A DNA stretch of 64,000 nt from Selenomonas sp. WCT3 (GCA_900100835.1 FNCM01000004.1:62001-126000), one strand, 5' to 3'. Positions 6,800-16,325 are shown, numbered from the stretch's first letter. Made by a program: numbers and translations. Notes: a model not told the origin generated them from the letters alone.

Positions 6800-9172
6800 T
6801 TGAAAACATCAGATCTTAGTGAATTTGACCGATATTTATTCCATCAGGGAACCAATTATCATGCCTATGAGATGCTCGGCGCTCATTTCGTGGAAGAAAA
6901 TGGCAAGAAGGGCGTACGGTTTGCGGTTTGGGCACCGCATGCGAAATCCATCACGGTTGTTGGTGACTTTAACAACTGGGATGACCGGGTAAATCCGATG
7001 ACTCGTTTGGACGATGGGGAGATTTGGTCGGTCTTTTTGGAAAACATCCCGGAGGGGGCGCTTTACAAATATGCGATTGAACCGCAGTGGGGGGGGCCTC
7101 GTATCTTAAAGGCGGATCCCTATGGATTCTATGCGGAAAAGAAACCGAATACGGCCTCGCGGGTCTATGACATGAGCCATTATGAATGGAAGGATAATGC
7201 TTGGGCTGAGCAGAAACGCCGGGAATCCTCTTATGAGCGTCCGATGCTTACCTATGAGGTTCATGCCGGATCCTGGCGCCGCAATGCCGATGGGGAATAT
7301 TTGTCGTATCGCGAACTGGCTGACCAGTTAATTGACTACGTTCGGGACATGAACTATACTCATATTGAGTTTATGCCGCTTTGCGAACATCCTTTTGATG
7401 GTTCGTGGGGCTATCAAGCAACGGGGTATTATGCGGTTACCAGCCGCTATGGAACGCCGGATGATTTCCGTTATCTGGTTGATCGGGCCCATGCAAATGG
7501 CATCGGTGTTATCATGGACTGGGTACCGGGGCATTTCTGCAAGGATGAGCAGGGACTCCGTCATTTCGATGGGCAGACCCTCTATGAGTCGGATAATGAG
7601 ACTCGTGCCGAAAATTGGGAGTGGGGAACCACGAATTTCGATTACGGCCGTACGGAGGTCCAGAGTTTCCTGATTTCTAATGCCATATTCTGGTTTGAAG
7701 AATTTCACATTGATGGATTGCGCATTGATGCAGTTGCCAATATGCTCTACCTCAATTATGGGCGCAAAGACGGTGAGTGGCAGCCCAATAAATATGGTGA
7801 CACGGGCAATCTGGAAGCCATGGATTTTTTGAAGAAGCTCAATGAGGCTATCTTCCAGTATCATCCCCAGGCGTTGATGATTGCCGAGGAGTCTACGGCC
7901 TGGCCGTTGATTTCCAAACCGGTCTATATGGGCGGTATGGGCTTCAACTACAAGTGGAACATGGGTTGGATGAACGATATGCTCAAATATATGAGCTTAG
8001 ACCCCATCTATCGCAAATGGAATCACGATAAGGTCACGTTCTCGTTCATGTATGCGTTCTCGGAAAACTTTGTATTGCCACTGTCCCATGATGAAGTGGT
8101 TCACGGCAAGTGTTCGCTTATCAGCAAGATGCCTGGAGATTATTGGCAGAAATTTGCAGGTTTGCGTTCGTTCTTTGGTTATTGGATGGCTCATCCGGGC
8201 AAGAAGCTGTTGTTCATGGGGGGCGAGTTCGGGCAGTTTATCGAGTGGAATTACGATGACAGCTTGGATTGGCATCTGGTGGAACAGTATGAGATGCATA
8301 CAAAGATGAAGGAATATTCCAAGGCGCTCAATAAATTCTATTGTGACCATAAGGCCTTTTGGCAGGTGGATTTCGATTGGAATGGCTTCCAGTGGATTGA
8401 CTGCAACGATAATGAGAACAGCATTGTATCCTTTATCCGCAAGGCAGACGATAGCAACGATTTCATCATTGCCATCTGCAACTTCACGCCGGAAGTTCGT
8501 CATAATTACCGGATTGGCGTGCCCTCCAAGGGAAATTATGTGGAGGTATTCAATTCGGATGATGAGGCCTTTGGCGGCAGTGGCGTCAAGAATGCAAATG
8601 AAATCGCTTCAGTGGATATTCCCTGGCATAATCGGGAGCAGTCCATTACGCTTACTATTCCGCCACTGGCAACCATCTATTTGCGTTTAAATGGTCAAAC
8701 TGGTGCAGGCACGTCTTTTCCTGAGGCTTCGGCGGAAGTAGATGCCAGAGGCCATGAGGAAAAAGAATCTGCCGATAAGGCAGAAGCCGCTGAAGTAAAG
8801 GCTCCGGCTAAGCGCCGCGGCCGTCCGAAAAAGACGGAAGCAGAAAAGACGGAAACTGCCAAAAAAACTGCGGCCAAGAAAACGACTCGCAAGACCACAG
8901 CTAAAGTGACGACAGCAAAAGTAGAAAAGCCAAAGGAAGAAAAGCCCAAGAAGGCGGTGGCTAAGAAAGCTTCTACCGCTAAGACAGCCACGAAAGCAGT
9001 CACCAAGAAAGCGGCCACGAAAAAAACGACAGCAGCAAAAAAAGAATCGGAAGCTGCTGCCGATAAGAAAGCAACTACCCCTAAGAAGGCAACGAAAAAA
9101 TCTGCTGCTGTTACGACGGCAGCCCGTAAAAAAACGGTGAAGAAAAAAGCAGTTGCCGCCGGCGATAAATAA
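6800..9172 (+). CDS. glgB: 1,4-alpha-glucan branching enzyme with a histone H1-like C-terminal tail
   Basis: GH13 enzyme that introduces alpha-1,6 branches in glycogen. Residues about 25-115 are a CBM48-type domain (VRFAVWAPHAKSITVVGDFN); the TIM-barrel has GLRIDAVANML (nucleophile Asp about 310), MIAEES (Glu about 363) and LSHDEV (Asp about 431); the C-terminal beta domain ends near residue 632 (IYLRLNG). After that come about 158 extra residues made almost only of Lys, Ala, Thr and Glu, with an AT-hook-like KRRGRPKK at about 671-678 and many AAKK/TAKK repeats. Known branching enzymes end near 630-730 residues without such a tail. The tail is in frame and ends in a proper stop 13 bases before glgA. 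TTG start with AGAGGGGGA upstream. Confidence 0.95.
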   Translation: MKTSDLSEFDRYLFHQGTNYHAYEMLGAHFVEENGKKGVRFAVWAPHAKSITVVGDFNNWDDRVNPMTRLDDGEIWSVFLENIPEGALYKYAIEPQWGGPRILKADPYGFYAEKKPNTASRVYDMSHYEWKDNAWAEQKRRESSYERPMLTYEVHAGSWRRNADGEYLSYRELADQLIDYVRDMNYTHIEFMPLCEHPFDGSWGYQATGYYAVTSRYGTPDDFRYLVDRAHANGIGVIMDWVPGHFCKDEQGLRHFDGQTLYESDNETRAENWEWGTTNFDYGRTEVQSFLISNAIFWFEEFHIDGLRIDAVANMLYLNYGRKDGEWQPNKYGDTGNLEAMDFLKKLNEAIFQYHPQALMIAEESTAWPLISKPVYMGGMGFNYKWNMGWMNDMLKYMSLDPIYRKWNHDKVTFSFMYAFSENFVLPLSHDEVVHGKCSLISKMPGDYWQKFAGLRSFFGYWMAHPGKKLLFMGGEFGQFIEWNYDDSLDWHLVEQYEMHTKMKEYSKALNKFYCDHKAFWQVDFDWNGFQWIDCNDNENSIVSFIRKADDSNDFIIAICNFTPEVRHNYRIGVPSKGNYVEVFNSDDEAFGGSGVKNANEIASVDIPWHNREQSITLTIPPLATIYLRLNGQTGAGTSFPEASAEVDARGHEEKESADKAEAAEVKAPAKRRGRPKKTEAEKTETAKKTAAKKTTRKTTAKVTTAKVEKPKEEKPKKAVAKKASTAKTATKAVTKKAATKKTTAAKKESEAAADKKATTPKKATKKSAAVTTAARKKTVKKKAVAAGDK

Positions 9173-9185
9173 GGAGGATATGGGT

Positions 9186-10622
9186 ATGAAAGTTCTTTAT
9201 GTAGCATCGGAAGTAGTGCCTTTTGCCAAAACGGGAGGCTTGGCTGATGTAGCAGGTTCTCTTCCTCAGGCACTGAAAGAGGAGAATGTAGATATCCGTG
9301 TCATCATGCCGAAATTTGGCAAGATTGACCCGAAGTATACCAACGCTATGGAGCACGTCTATGATGGCGAATTGGATGTAGCTTGGCGCAAAAAATATGT
9401 GGGTCTGGATAAATACGAAAAGGACGGGATTACTTATTACTTCGTCGATAATCAGGAATACTTCGGCCGTGAAGGTTTCTATGGTTATGACGATGATGCA
9501 GAACGCTTTTCCTTCTTTTGTCGTGCTGTCTTGAATTTGCTGCCGGTCATGGATTTTTGGCCGGATGTCATTCATACCAACGACTGGCATGCAGGGCTCG
9601 TCAATGTCCTGCTGAAACTCGAGCATATGGATGATGAACGCTATCGCGATATTCGCACGCTTTATACGATTCACAATCTCAAGTATCAGGGCGTGTTCCC
9701 CAAAGAGGTTATGAGCGATGTCTTAGGGATTGACTGGAAGTATTTCAACAATGGAGATTTGGAATTTTATGATGCCGTCAATTTCATGAAGGGCGGTATT
9801 ATCTATGCGGATTATATCTCTACAGTCAGCAAGACTTATGCCCAGGAAATTCAGTATGAATACTTTGGTGAGCACTTAGATGGCCTGCTCCGCAGCCGTC
9901 AGGATACGCTGTTTGGCATTGTAAATGGTTTGGATTACAATGTCTACAATCCGTCTACGGATGCGAATCTGTTTGAGACCTATGATATCGACAGCCGCGA
10001 TCGTAAGGCTGATAATAAAACGGAATTGCAGAATTTACTGGGGCTTCCGAATAACCGCCGCACGCCGATGGTGGCACTGGTTTCGCGGCTCGTTTCTGCG
10101 AAAGGTCTCGACCTTATTGTTCGCATGATGGATGAAATCTTGCAGCATGAGGATATTCAGTTCGTTATGCTTGGAACTGGCGATAGAGAATATGAAGAGT
10201 GGTTCAAAGGGCTTGAGTGGCGTTTCCCCAATAAGGTTTCGGCCAATATCAAGTTCTCCAATGAATTGGCTCAGCGCATGTATGCAGCAGCTGACATTTT
10301 CCTGATGCCGTCGGATTATGAGCCTTGTGGTATCGGTCAGCTGATTGCCTTGCGCTATGGTGCTGTCCCCGTGGTTCGCGAGACTGGCGGTCTCAAGGAT
10401 ACGGTTCAGCAGTATGATAAATACACCAATGAAGGCAATGGCTTTGTCTTCGGAGATTACAATGCCCATGAAATGATGTATGCGTTGAAGCGTGCGCTTA
10501 GCGCCTACGAGAATTTCGAAGAGTGGCAGCATATTGTGGCAAATGCGATGAATACGGATTACAGCTGGACAAATTCTGCTAGGGAATACAAGGAGCTGTA
10601 CCATAAACTGTTAGAGGAATAA
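9186..10622 (+). CDS. glgA: Glycogen synthase (ADP-glucose type)
   Basis: GT5 enzyme transferring glucose from ADP-glucose to the growing alpha-1,4-glucan. 478 residues, the usual bacterial length. The N-terminal MKVLYVASEVVPFAKTGGLADV carries the KTGGL substrate-binding motif; HTNDWHAGL, IHNLKYQG, FGIVNGLDY, VSRLVSAKGLDL and the C-terminal PSDYEPCGIGQL and RETGGLKDTV are conserved. The ATG at 9186 is chosen over that at 9180 because AAGGAGG (9171-9177) sits 8 bases before it and homologues begin MKVLYVASE. The ribosome binding site overlaps the glgB stop, implying translational coupling. Confidence 0.97.
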   Translation: MKVLYVASEVVPFAKTGGLADVAGSLPQALKEENVDIRVIMPKFGKIDPKYTNAMEHVYDGELDVAWRKKYVGLDKYEKDGITYYFVDNQEYFGREGFYGYDDDAERFSFFCRAVLNLLPVMDFWPDVIHTNDWHAGLVNVLLKLEHMDDERYRDIRTLYTIHNLKYQGVFPKEVMSDVLGIDWKYFNNGDLEFYDAVNFMKGGIIYADYISTVSKTYAQEIQYEYFGEHLDGLLRSRQDTLFGIVNGLDYNVYNPSTDANLFETYDIDSRDRKADNKTELQNLLGLPNNRRTPMVALVSRLVSAKGLDLIVRMMDEILQHEDIQFVMLGTGDREYEEWFKGLEWRFPNKVSANIKFSNELAQRMYAAADIFLMPSDYEPCGIGQLIALRYGAVPVVRETGGLKDTVQQYDKYTNEGNGFVFGDYNAHEMMYALKRALSAYENFEEWQHIVANAMNTDYSWTNSAREYKELYHKLLEE

Positions 10623-10634
10623 AAAGCAGGATAG

Positions 10635-10659
10635 GGCGGCAATGAAATTGCCGCCTTTT
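10635..10659 (+). terminator. Rho-independent terminator after glgA
   Basis: GGCGGCAAT (10635-10643) and ATTGCCGCC (10647-10655) with a GAA loop, followed by TTTTA. It lies 33 bases before the next gene's ribosome binding site, so it should reduce rather than abolish expression of the downstream GH13-GH77 gene, or that gene has its own promoter. Confidence 0.75.
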
Positions 10660-10691
10660 ATGCAAGAAAAACGAGAAAAGGAGGGGATGTT

Positions 10692-13600
10692 ATGCTGGGA
10701 AGAAATGAGGTTGAGCATAATTCCCGAAATGTCTATTTTCGTTCCCAGATTGGAGCAGCGGAGGCTGGTTCTAAAATAAAACTCGGTATTCGTTTGCGGA
10801 CGTGCCAGTCTATCCAGAGTGTGCTCATGCGGGGTTGGCATGACCGGTTTGGTGAGAAACTCTTTACGCTTACCACCAAGGATGACTTTTCCAGTGAGGA
10901 GAAGTTCTACTCGATTACCTTGGATTTGCCGGAAAAAGGCTGTTTGCTTTGGTATTATTTCATCATCACGACTGCGGACGGCACTTGCTATTATGGAAAC
11001 AATCCGGAACAGCTCGGCGGCCTGGGGGAAGTATATGATCATGTACCGCCCTCCTTCCAGATTACGGTATACAATAAGGGGGCCAAAACCCCGGACTGGT
11101 TCAAGCACAGCGTGATGTATCAAATCTTCCCAGACCGCTTCTATCGGAAAGGGGAGCAGATTATCCCCAAAAAAGGAGCCGTATATCATGCCGATTGGTC
11201 TGATGATCCTTGTTACTACAAAGACCCGGATACGAAAGAGATTGTTGCCTATGATTTTTTTGGCGGCAATCTGCAGGGAATTAAGGAAAAACTCGGTTAC
11301 TTGAAGAAACTGGGAATTTCGGTCCTCTATTTCAATCCGGTATTTGAATCGGAAAGCAATCATCATTACGATACGGGGGATTACCATAAAATCGACCCGA
11401 TCCTCGGAACAAAAGAGGACTTTCGTGAACTGGTCCAGGCGGCCAAGGAGCAGGGGATACGCATAATCCTTGACGGTGTGTTCAGCCATACGGGCAGCAA
11501 CAGTCGCTATTTTAACCGGGCTGGCGCCTATGATACGGTAGGGGCCTTCCAGTCCAAGGAGTCTCCCTATTATGAATGGTACAGCTTCCGCAATTTCCCC
11601 TATGAGTATGACAGTTGGTGGAATTTCAATACCCTGCCCAATGTCAATGAAACTACCCCGTCTTATATGGATTTTATCATCTACGATGCGGACAGCGTGC
11701 TGCACCATTGGATGAAGGAGGGGATTGCCGGCTGGCGCCTCGATGTCATCGATGAACTGCCAGAGCCCTTTTCTCAGGCTTTTTTTGCTGAGTTGAAAAA
11801 GGCCAATCCCGAAGCCGTTATGATTGGTGAGGTATGGGAGGATGCCTCTCATAAGATTGCTTATGGAACGCCGAGGGAATACCTTTGCGGTCAGGAAATG
11901 GATTCGGCCATGAACTATCCCTTCCGGGATATCCTGTTTGATTTCCTGTTGTATCGAAACGACGGGCGGCAGGCGATGCGGCGTTTTGAAAGCCTGCGGG
12001 AGAATTATCCCAAGGAAAATTTCTATGCCATGATGAATCTCATCGGCAGCCATGATGTTCAGCGTGCCATAACCATTCTGGGAGAGGCTGCTTACTATGA
12101 TGGTATGCCTGCAGTGGAGCAGTCGCGTTCCAAGCTGGATAAGGACCAGTATAATCTTGGTGTAGAGCGGTTGATGATGGCATCCCTGTGGCAGATGACT
12201 TATCCAGGAGTTCCCTGTATTTATTACGGGGATGAAGTCGGTATGCAGGGATTCAAAGACCCATACAATCGCCGTCCCTATCCTTGGGGGAAGGGCGACC
12301 CGTATTTGAAACGGTGGTATGAGAAAATCATTGGCCTGCGTAAGGAGCATCCAGCGTTGCAGACTGGTGTTCTGCTGCCAATTTTAGCAGAAGGGGATTG
12401 TATTGCCTATGCCCGGGTAATTCGCGGTGGTAGGGATGTGTTCGGCAAGGAAGAAAAAGACGAATCCTTCCTGGCGGCCTTTAATCGGAGCCGTACCGAA
12501 ACCCATACTTTGGAGATGGATGTCAGCGATTTTGCCGAAGGCCATTTTGTCGATGTAACGGGCAGTGGCAATGTGTATGAAGTTACCCGGGGAAGGGTGG
12601 AACTACGGCTTGAACCGCTGACCGGTGTGCTGCTTCAGCACAAACGGGCACCGCGGGAGTATGAGCGGCAGGCGGGTATTTTGCTTCATCCCACCTCGCT
12701 GCCGTCGAAATACGGTATTGGCGATTTGGGCAAAGAAGCCTACAAATTCGTGGATTTCCTCAAGGCAGCCGGGCAAAAGGTCTGGCAAATTCTTCCCCTG
12801 GGGCCAGTGGATAACGTGGGTTACTCCCCCTATCAGTCGAGTTCGGCCTTTGCTGGGAATCCTTTGTTGATTGATTTGAATGAATTGATTGAGAAGAATT
12901 GGCTGACGGCAGCCGAGGCTAGAGTCCCCTACGTTAGCAATTCCTCCTTTATCGATTTTGAATGGGTTCAGCACTTCAAGCGGAAATGCTTCAAAAAGGC
13001 CTGGACGAAATTCCAGCATACGATGGACAAAAATCAGGAGTATCAGGAATTTTGTCGGCAGGAAGCCGATTGGCTGGAGGATTTTTCCTTGTTCCAGGCT
13101 GCTAAGCGGGAATTTAAGGGCAAGGAGTGGAGCAAGTGGCCGGAACCAATCCGGAGTCGTGACCCCAAAGCGCTGGCAGATCTGCGAAAACGTTTGGCCG
13201 ATTCCATTGGCATGGTGAAGTTCGAGCAATATTTATTCGCCATGCAGTGGCGGCGGCTTCATGACTATGCGAAATCCCAGGGCATTCAGATTATGGGGGA
13301 TATGCCGATATTCCTGGCTGGTGACAGCGCCGATGTCTGGGCGAATCAGAAGCTTTTCGACCTTCAGGAAGATGGCACGGCCAATACAGTGGCTGGTGTT
13401 CCGCCAGATTACTTCAGTGCAACGGGGCAGCTTTGGGGTAATCCCCAGTACGATTGGCAGGCGATGAAGGCGGATAATTACAGTTGGTGGAAAAAACGCT
13501 TTCATAAGCTGTTCGAGATGGTGGATATCGTCCGCATCGATCATTTCCGTGGATTTGAGTCCTTTTGGGAAGTGGATGGAAAGGCGTCAACTGCCACCAA

Positions 13601-14150
13601 TGGCCGCTGGGTCAAGGGGCCAGGGAAGCCATTTTTTGACGAGCTTCGCCGGGAATTTGGCGACAAATTCCGCATTGTCGCTGAGGATTTGGGCATCATC
13701 ACCGATGAGGTGGAACAGCTTCGCGATGCCTGCGGGTTCCCTGGGATGAAGGTGCTTCATTTCTGCCTGCACTTCAATGAGCAAGGACGGCTGGGGTGCG
13801 TGGTTCCGGAGAACAGCATTGTCTACACGGGAACCCATGACAACAATACAACGGTTGGCTGGTACAATCAGGATATTGATGAATCCGTACAGGCAGCAGT
13901 GGCAGGACTGCTGCATGCCAAAGCTGACCGGCCTCAGGATGTGGCCGCCGGACTCATTGCCTTTGCTTATGCATCCAATGCTCGTCTGGCAGTTGTTCCC
14001 ATGCAGGATATTCTGCATTTGGATGAGCGAAGCCGGATGAATACGCCGGGAACGGTAGGGCTGAATTGGAAATGGCGGTTGAAAGCGGATTACTCGCTGA
14101 TGATTGAGGCGGAGGATTTAAAACGCCTTTGTGAAAAATACGAGCGCTGA
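10692..14150 (+). CDS. Bifunctional GH13 alpha-glucosidase/amylase fused to GH77 4-alpha-glucanotransferase (MalQ-like)
   Basis: 1152 residues with two catalytic units. Residues about 1-130 resemble an N-terminal starch-binding beta domain, then a GH13 barrel of the neopullulanase/cyclomaltodextrinase type (VMYQIFPDRFY) with Asp351 in GWRLDVIDE, Glu380 in IGEVWED and Asp455 in GSHDVQR. At about residue 660 a complete GH77 domain begins (GILLHPTSLPSKYGIGDLG) with Asp950 in VRIDHFRGFE, Glu998 in AEDLGII and Asp1050 in GTHDNNT. All six acidic catalytic residues are present. Likely role: trimming and rearranging limit dextrins left by GlgP. AAAAGGAGGGG precedes the ATG. Confidence 0.93.
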   Translation: MLGRNEVEHNSRNVYFRSQIGAAEAGSKIKLGIRLRTCQSIQSVLMRGWHDRFGEKLFTLTTKDDFSSEEKFYSITLDLPEKGCLLWYYFIITTADGTCYYGNNPEQLGGLGEVYDHVPPSFQITVYNKGAKTPDWFKHSVMYQIFPDRFYRKGEQIIPKKGAVYHADWSDDPCYYKDPDTKEIVAYDFFGGNLQGIKEKLGYLKKLGISVLYFNPVFESESNHHYDTGDYHKIDPILGTKEDFRELVQAAKEQGIRIILDGVFSHTGSNSRYFNRAGAYDTVGAFQSKESPYYEWYSFRNFPYEYDSWWNFNTLPNVNETTPSYMDFIIYDADSVLHHWMKEGIAGWRLDVIDELPEPFSQAFFAELKKANPEAVMIGEVWEDASHKIAYGTPREYLCGQEMDSAMNYPFRDILFDFLLYRNDGRQAMRRFESLRENYPKENFYAMMNLIGSHDVQRAITILGEAAYYDGMPAVEQSRSKLDKDQYNLGVERLMMASLWQMTYPGVPCIYYGDEVGMQGFKDPYNRRPYPWGKGDPYLKRWYEKIIGLRKEHPALQTGVLLPILAEGDCIAYARVIRGGRDVFGKEEKDESFLAAFNRSRTETHTLEMDVSDFAEGHFVDVTGSGNVYEVTRGRVELRLEPLTGVLLQHKRAPREYERQAGILLHPTSLPSKYGIGDLGKEAYKFVDFLKAAGQKVWQILPLGPVDNVGYSPYQSSSAFAGNPLLIDLNELIEKNWLTAAEARVPYVSNSSFIDFEWVQHFKRKCFKKAWTKFQHTMDKNQEYQEFCRQEADWLEDFSLFQAAKREFKGKEWSKWPEPIRSRDPKALADLRKRLADSIGMVKFEQYLFAMQWRRLHDYAKSQGIQIMGDMPIFLAGDSADVWANQKLFDLQEDGTANTVAGVPPDYFSATGQLWGNPQYDWQAMKADNYSWWKKRFHKLFEMVDIVRIDHFRGFESFWEVDGKASTATNGRWVKGPGKPFFDELRREFGDKFRIVAEDLGIITDEVEQLRDACGFPGMKVLHFCLHFNEQGRLGCVVPENSIVYTGTHDNNTTVGWYNQDIDESVQAAVAGLLHAKADRPQDVAAGLIAFAYASNARLAVVPMQDILHLDERSRMNTPGTVGLNWKWRLKADYSLMIEAEDLKRLCEKYER

Positions 14151-14171
14151 TTTTGTCAGCGGGCATGAAAA

Positions 14172-14216
14172 AGCCCCGCATAAGCTTGGATTAAGATGTC
14201 CAGCTTATGCGGGGCC
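14172..14216. terminator. Bidirectional terminator between the GH13-GH77 gene and the convergent HD-GYP gene
   Basis: GCCCCGCATAAGCTTGGA (left arm) pairs with TCCAGCTTATGCGGGGC (right arm) apart from one bulged A. On the minus strand the stem is followed by TTTTTC, a good terminator for the HD-GYP gene; on the plus strand the tail (CTTGTTAT) is weaker. Confidence 0.8.
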
Positions 14217-14240
14217 TTGTTATGCCAAAATTTCCTTTTG

Positions 14241-15305
14241 TTATTTGGGATTGTATTCCGTAATCGTGAGCTCCGGATGTTCGTTGAGGTTGATGATTTC
14301 ATCGGGAGAAATGCTCACGACGGGATGGGCGGCAAAGTCATTGGGATAGGCCGCAATGGTACCCTTTTCGCCATTGTTCAGTGTAACCCGCGAGCCCAGG
14401 AAGGCGTCTTTGATATGGGTGAGCACCGGAACGCAGACCGTGGGATCCAGGGACGTAAACATGTTTTCCGTAATCTGGGCGATAGCCGAGAATGGAGTCT
14501 GTTTTACGTAGCCTTCTCGTTCCGTGGTGATGTTGTCGTAGATATCGGCAATCATGATGATGCGGGCGTATTCGTGAATGTCAGCCCCCATGCAGTTGAA
14601 GGGGAAGCCAGTGCCATCCATCCGCTCATGGTGCTGCATGGCAGCAAGCTTTACGCCGTCGGAAAGACCGGGTTGGGCATTTAAGATATGATGGCCGTCC
14701 ACCGTATGCTTGATATAGGCTTCATAGTCTTCTCCCTGAAGGTTGTTGACATTTTTATCCAGCAGGCGCTGCGGAAATTTCGTTTTGCCGATGTCATGGA
14801 GGAAGCCAGCCAGCATGATATCACGGCGCTTCGCCCGGTCAAAATGCATCCACTTCGCGATGACGCCGGACAGAATGGAAACGCGTAGCGAATGGTTGTA
14901 GATATCGCTGGCCAGGTGATTCAACTCATAAAGATAGTCGATGGTACCGCTGTTGGATGCCATCGGGGCGATATCGCTTTTCATCAGGTTTTCGGTCTTC
15001 TCCACCGGAATGGTACCAGTGGCCCCGGTTTCCGCAAAGATGGAGCGGGCTTCCTGTACGACACCTTCGTATTCTTTGACGAAGGCATTGCCCCGGTTGA
15101 ATATGGTGGAAACGGTCTGATAGTTTTGGCTGAGTTCATACTCATCCTTGACATAAACCACCGGGATATTCAAAAAAGTCAAACGGGTAATATGGGCTTT
15201 GGTTAATAATGTATCTTCAGATAAAACCACGACCATGTCCGGATTGACGATGGTGCGGGCGAGAATCATTCCAGGTTTTAAATCCTCTACGGAAACAGCT
15301 CGCAA
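14241..15305 (-). CDS. HD-GYP domain protein, probable cyclic-di-GMP phosphodiesterase
   Basis: 354 residues. The HD-GYP hallmark set is present: His138 in NHSLRVS, LHDIGK (His170-Asp171), HTVDGHHIL (about 200-208), QHHERMDGTGFP (His225-Pro235) and IADIYDNITTER. Known HD-GYP proteins hydrolyse c-di-GMP to GMP using a metal centre formed by these residues. The first ~110 residues show no known sensor domain; they start RAVSVEDLKPGMILA, which many HD-GYP proteins of Firmicutes share. A short C-terminal extension (270-354) follows the catalytic core. Start is a TTG with AAGGAGGGG just upstream. No GGDEF or PilZ gene is in the window. Confidence 0.9.
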   Translation of the reverse strand: MRAVSVEDLKPGMILARTIVNPDMVVVLSEDTLLTKAHITRLTFLNIPVVYVKDEYELSQNYQTVSTIFNRGNAFVKEYEGVVQEARSIFAETGATGTIPVEKTENLMKSDIAPMASNSGTIDYLYELNHLASDIYNHSLRVSILSGVIAKWMHFDRAKRRDIMLAGFLHDIGKTKFPQRLLDKNVNNLQGEDYEAYIKHTVDGHHILNAQPGLSDGVKLAAMQHHERMDGTGFPFNCMGADIHEYARIIMIADIYDNITTEREGYVKQTPFSAIAQITENMFTSLDPTVCVPVLTHIKDAFLGSRVTLNNGEKGTIAAYPNDFAAHPVVSISPDEIINLNEHPELTITEYNPK

Positions 15306-15420
15306 ACTAATCCCCTCCTTAGACTACGGAAATCCGTATTGTATACTATACTATTCGCCTTTCACCGGAAAAAACCTGCCATTTGCGCAAAATAATATGA
15401 TTTCGGTAAAAAAATAGTGC

Positions 15421-15450
15421 TTGACATTGTTTACAGAGTTACAGTATAAT
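15421..15450 (+). promoter_or_regulatory. Sigma-70-type promoter of the amino-acid ABC importer
   Basis: TTGACA (15421-15426), 18-bp spacer, TATAAT (15445-15450): both boxes match consensus. It lies 59 bases before the substrate-binding protein gene in the divergent region next to the HD-GYP gene. Confidence 0.85.
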
Positions 15451-15508
15451 AGCATCGTGTTAATCCTTTAACTAGATAAAGAAATAAAAAGAAAAGGGGC
15501 GGTTCCTT

Positions 15509-16312
15509 ATGAAATGGAGAAAACTTTTGGCCTTCGGCATGGCGGCGGTAATGACGGCTGCGCTTGTCAGTGGCTGCGGCAGCGATAAAGTCAAGGAGGG
15601 CGGTTCTTCGGATGGCAAAAAAATCGTAGTGGGACTTGATGATAACTTCCCGCCGATGGGCTTCAAAGATGAAAACAATGAAATCGTTGGTTTTGATATT
15701 GATCTGGCGAAAGAAGCTTCCAAGCGCTTGGGCCGTGAAGTGGAGTTCAAGGCTATCGATTGGTCCAGCAAAGAAGCGGAGCTCAAGAGCGGTCGCGTAG
15801 ACATTCTTTGGAATGGCCTCGATATCACCGAAAAACGCAAGGAGAATATGCTGTTCTCCGACCCGTATATGGATAACCGTCAGATTATCTTCGTGAAGAA
15901 GGGCACAACGGGCATCAGCGACGAGAAGAGCCTAGCTGGTAAGGTGGTTGGTACTCAGAGTGCTGGCACTGCCGAAGAGTACATGGATAAATCGGACTTC
16001 TTCAAGAAGGACGTCAAAGAGGTTAAGAAGTATTCCGATTATGTCTCGGCCTTCATGGATTTGGAAAATGGCCGGATTGATGCGGTAGTTGGCGATGAGA
16101 TTACGGGTCGCTACTACATGAGCAAACATGCCGATTCCATCGAAGCCGTTGATGCGGTCGTGGGTGAGGTCAGCGAATTTGGTATTGCTTTCCGCAAGGA
16201 CAATCAGCAGCTTCGCGATGAAGTCCAGAAGGTTCTCAATGAGATGAAAGCCGATGGCACCATTGCCAAGATTTCGGAGAAATGGTTCGGCAAGGATATT
16301 ACGAAAAAATAA
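15509..16312 (+). CDS. Amino-acid ABC transporter substrate-binding lipoprotein
   Basis: 267 residues, solute-binding protein family 3 (polar amino acids). The first 23 residues are a lipoprotein signal with lipobox LVSGC; the acylated Cys is 23. The mature part shows the family pattern: VVGLDDNFPPMGFKDENNEIVGFDIDLAKE, WNGLDITEKRKENMLFSDPYM, LAGKVVGTQSAGTAEE and a C-terminal AKISEKWFG. The amino acid bound (His, Gln, Arg or cystine type) cannot be decided from motifs. It captures substrate outside the inner membrane for the permease and ATPase encoded downstream; a terminator between it and them suggests this gene is expressed at a higher level. Confidence 0.93.
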   Translation: MKWRKLLAFGMAAVMTAALVSGCGSDKVKEGGSSDGKKIVVGLDDNFPPMGFKDENNEIVGFDIDLAKEASKRLGREVEFKAIDWSSKEAELKSGRVDILWNGLDITEKRKENMLFSDPYMDNRQIIFVKKGTTGISDEKSLAGKVVGTQSAGTAEEYMDKSDFFKKDVKEVKKYSDYVSAFMDLENGRIDAVVGDEITGRYYMSKHADSIEAVDAVVGEVSEFGIAFRKDNQQLRDEVQKVLNEMKADGTIAKISEKWFGKDITKK

Positions 16313-16325
16313 AGTATGTGTATAG

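Noticed and set aside
8690..9172. The GlgB tail as a frameshift artefact or separate gene
   Set aside because: The frame continues without break to a stop that overlaps the glgA ribosome binding site, and no separate start with a binding site is present. The tail is kept as part of GlgB.
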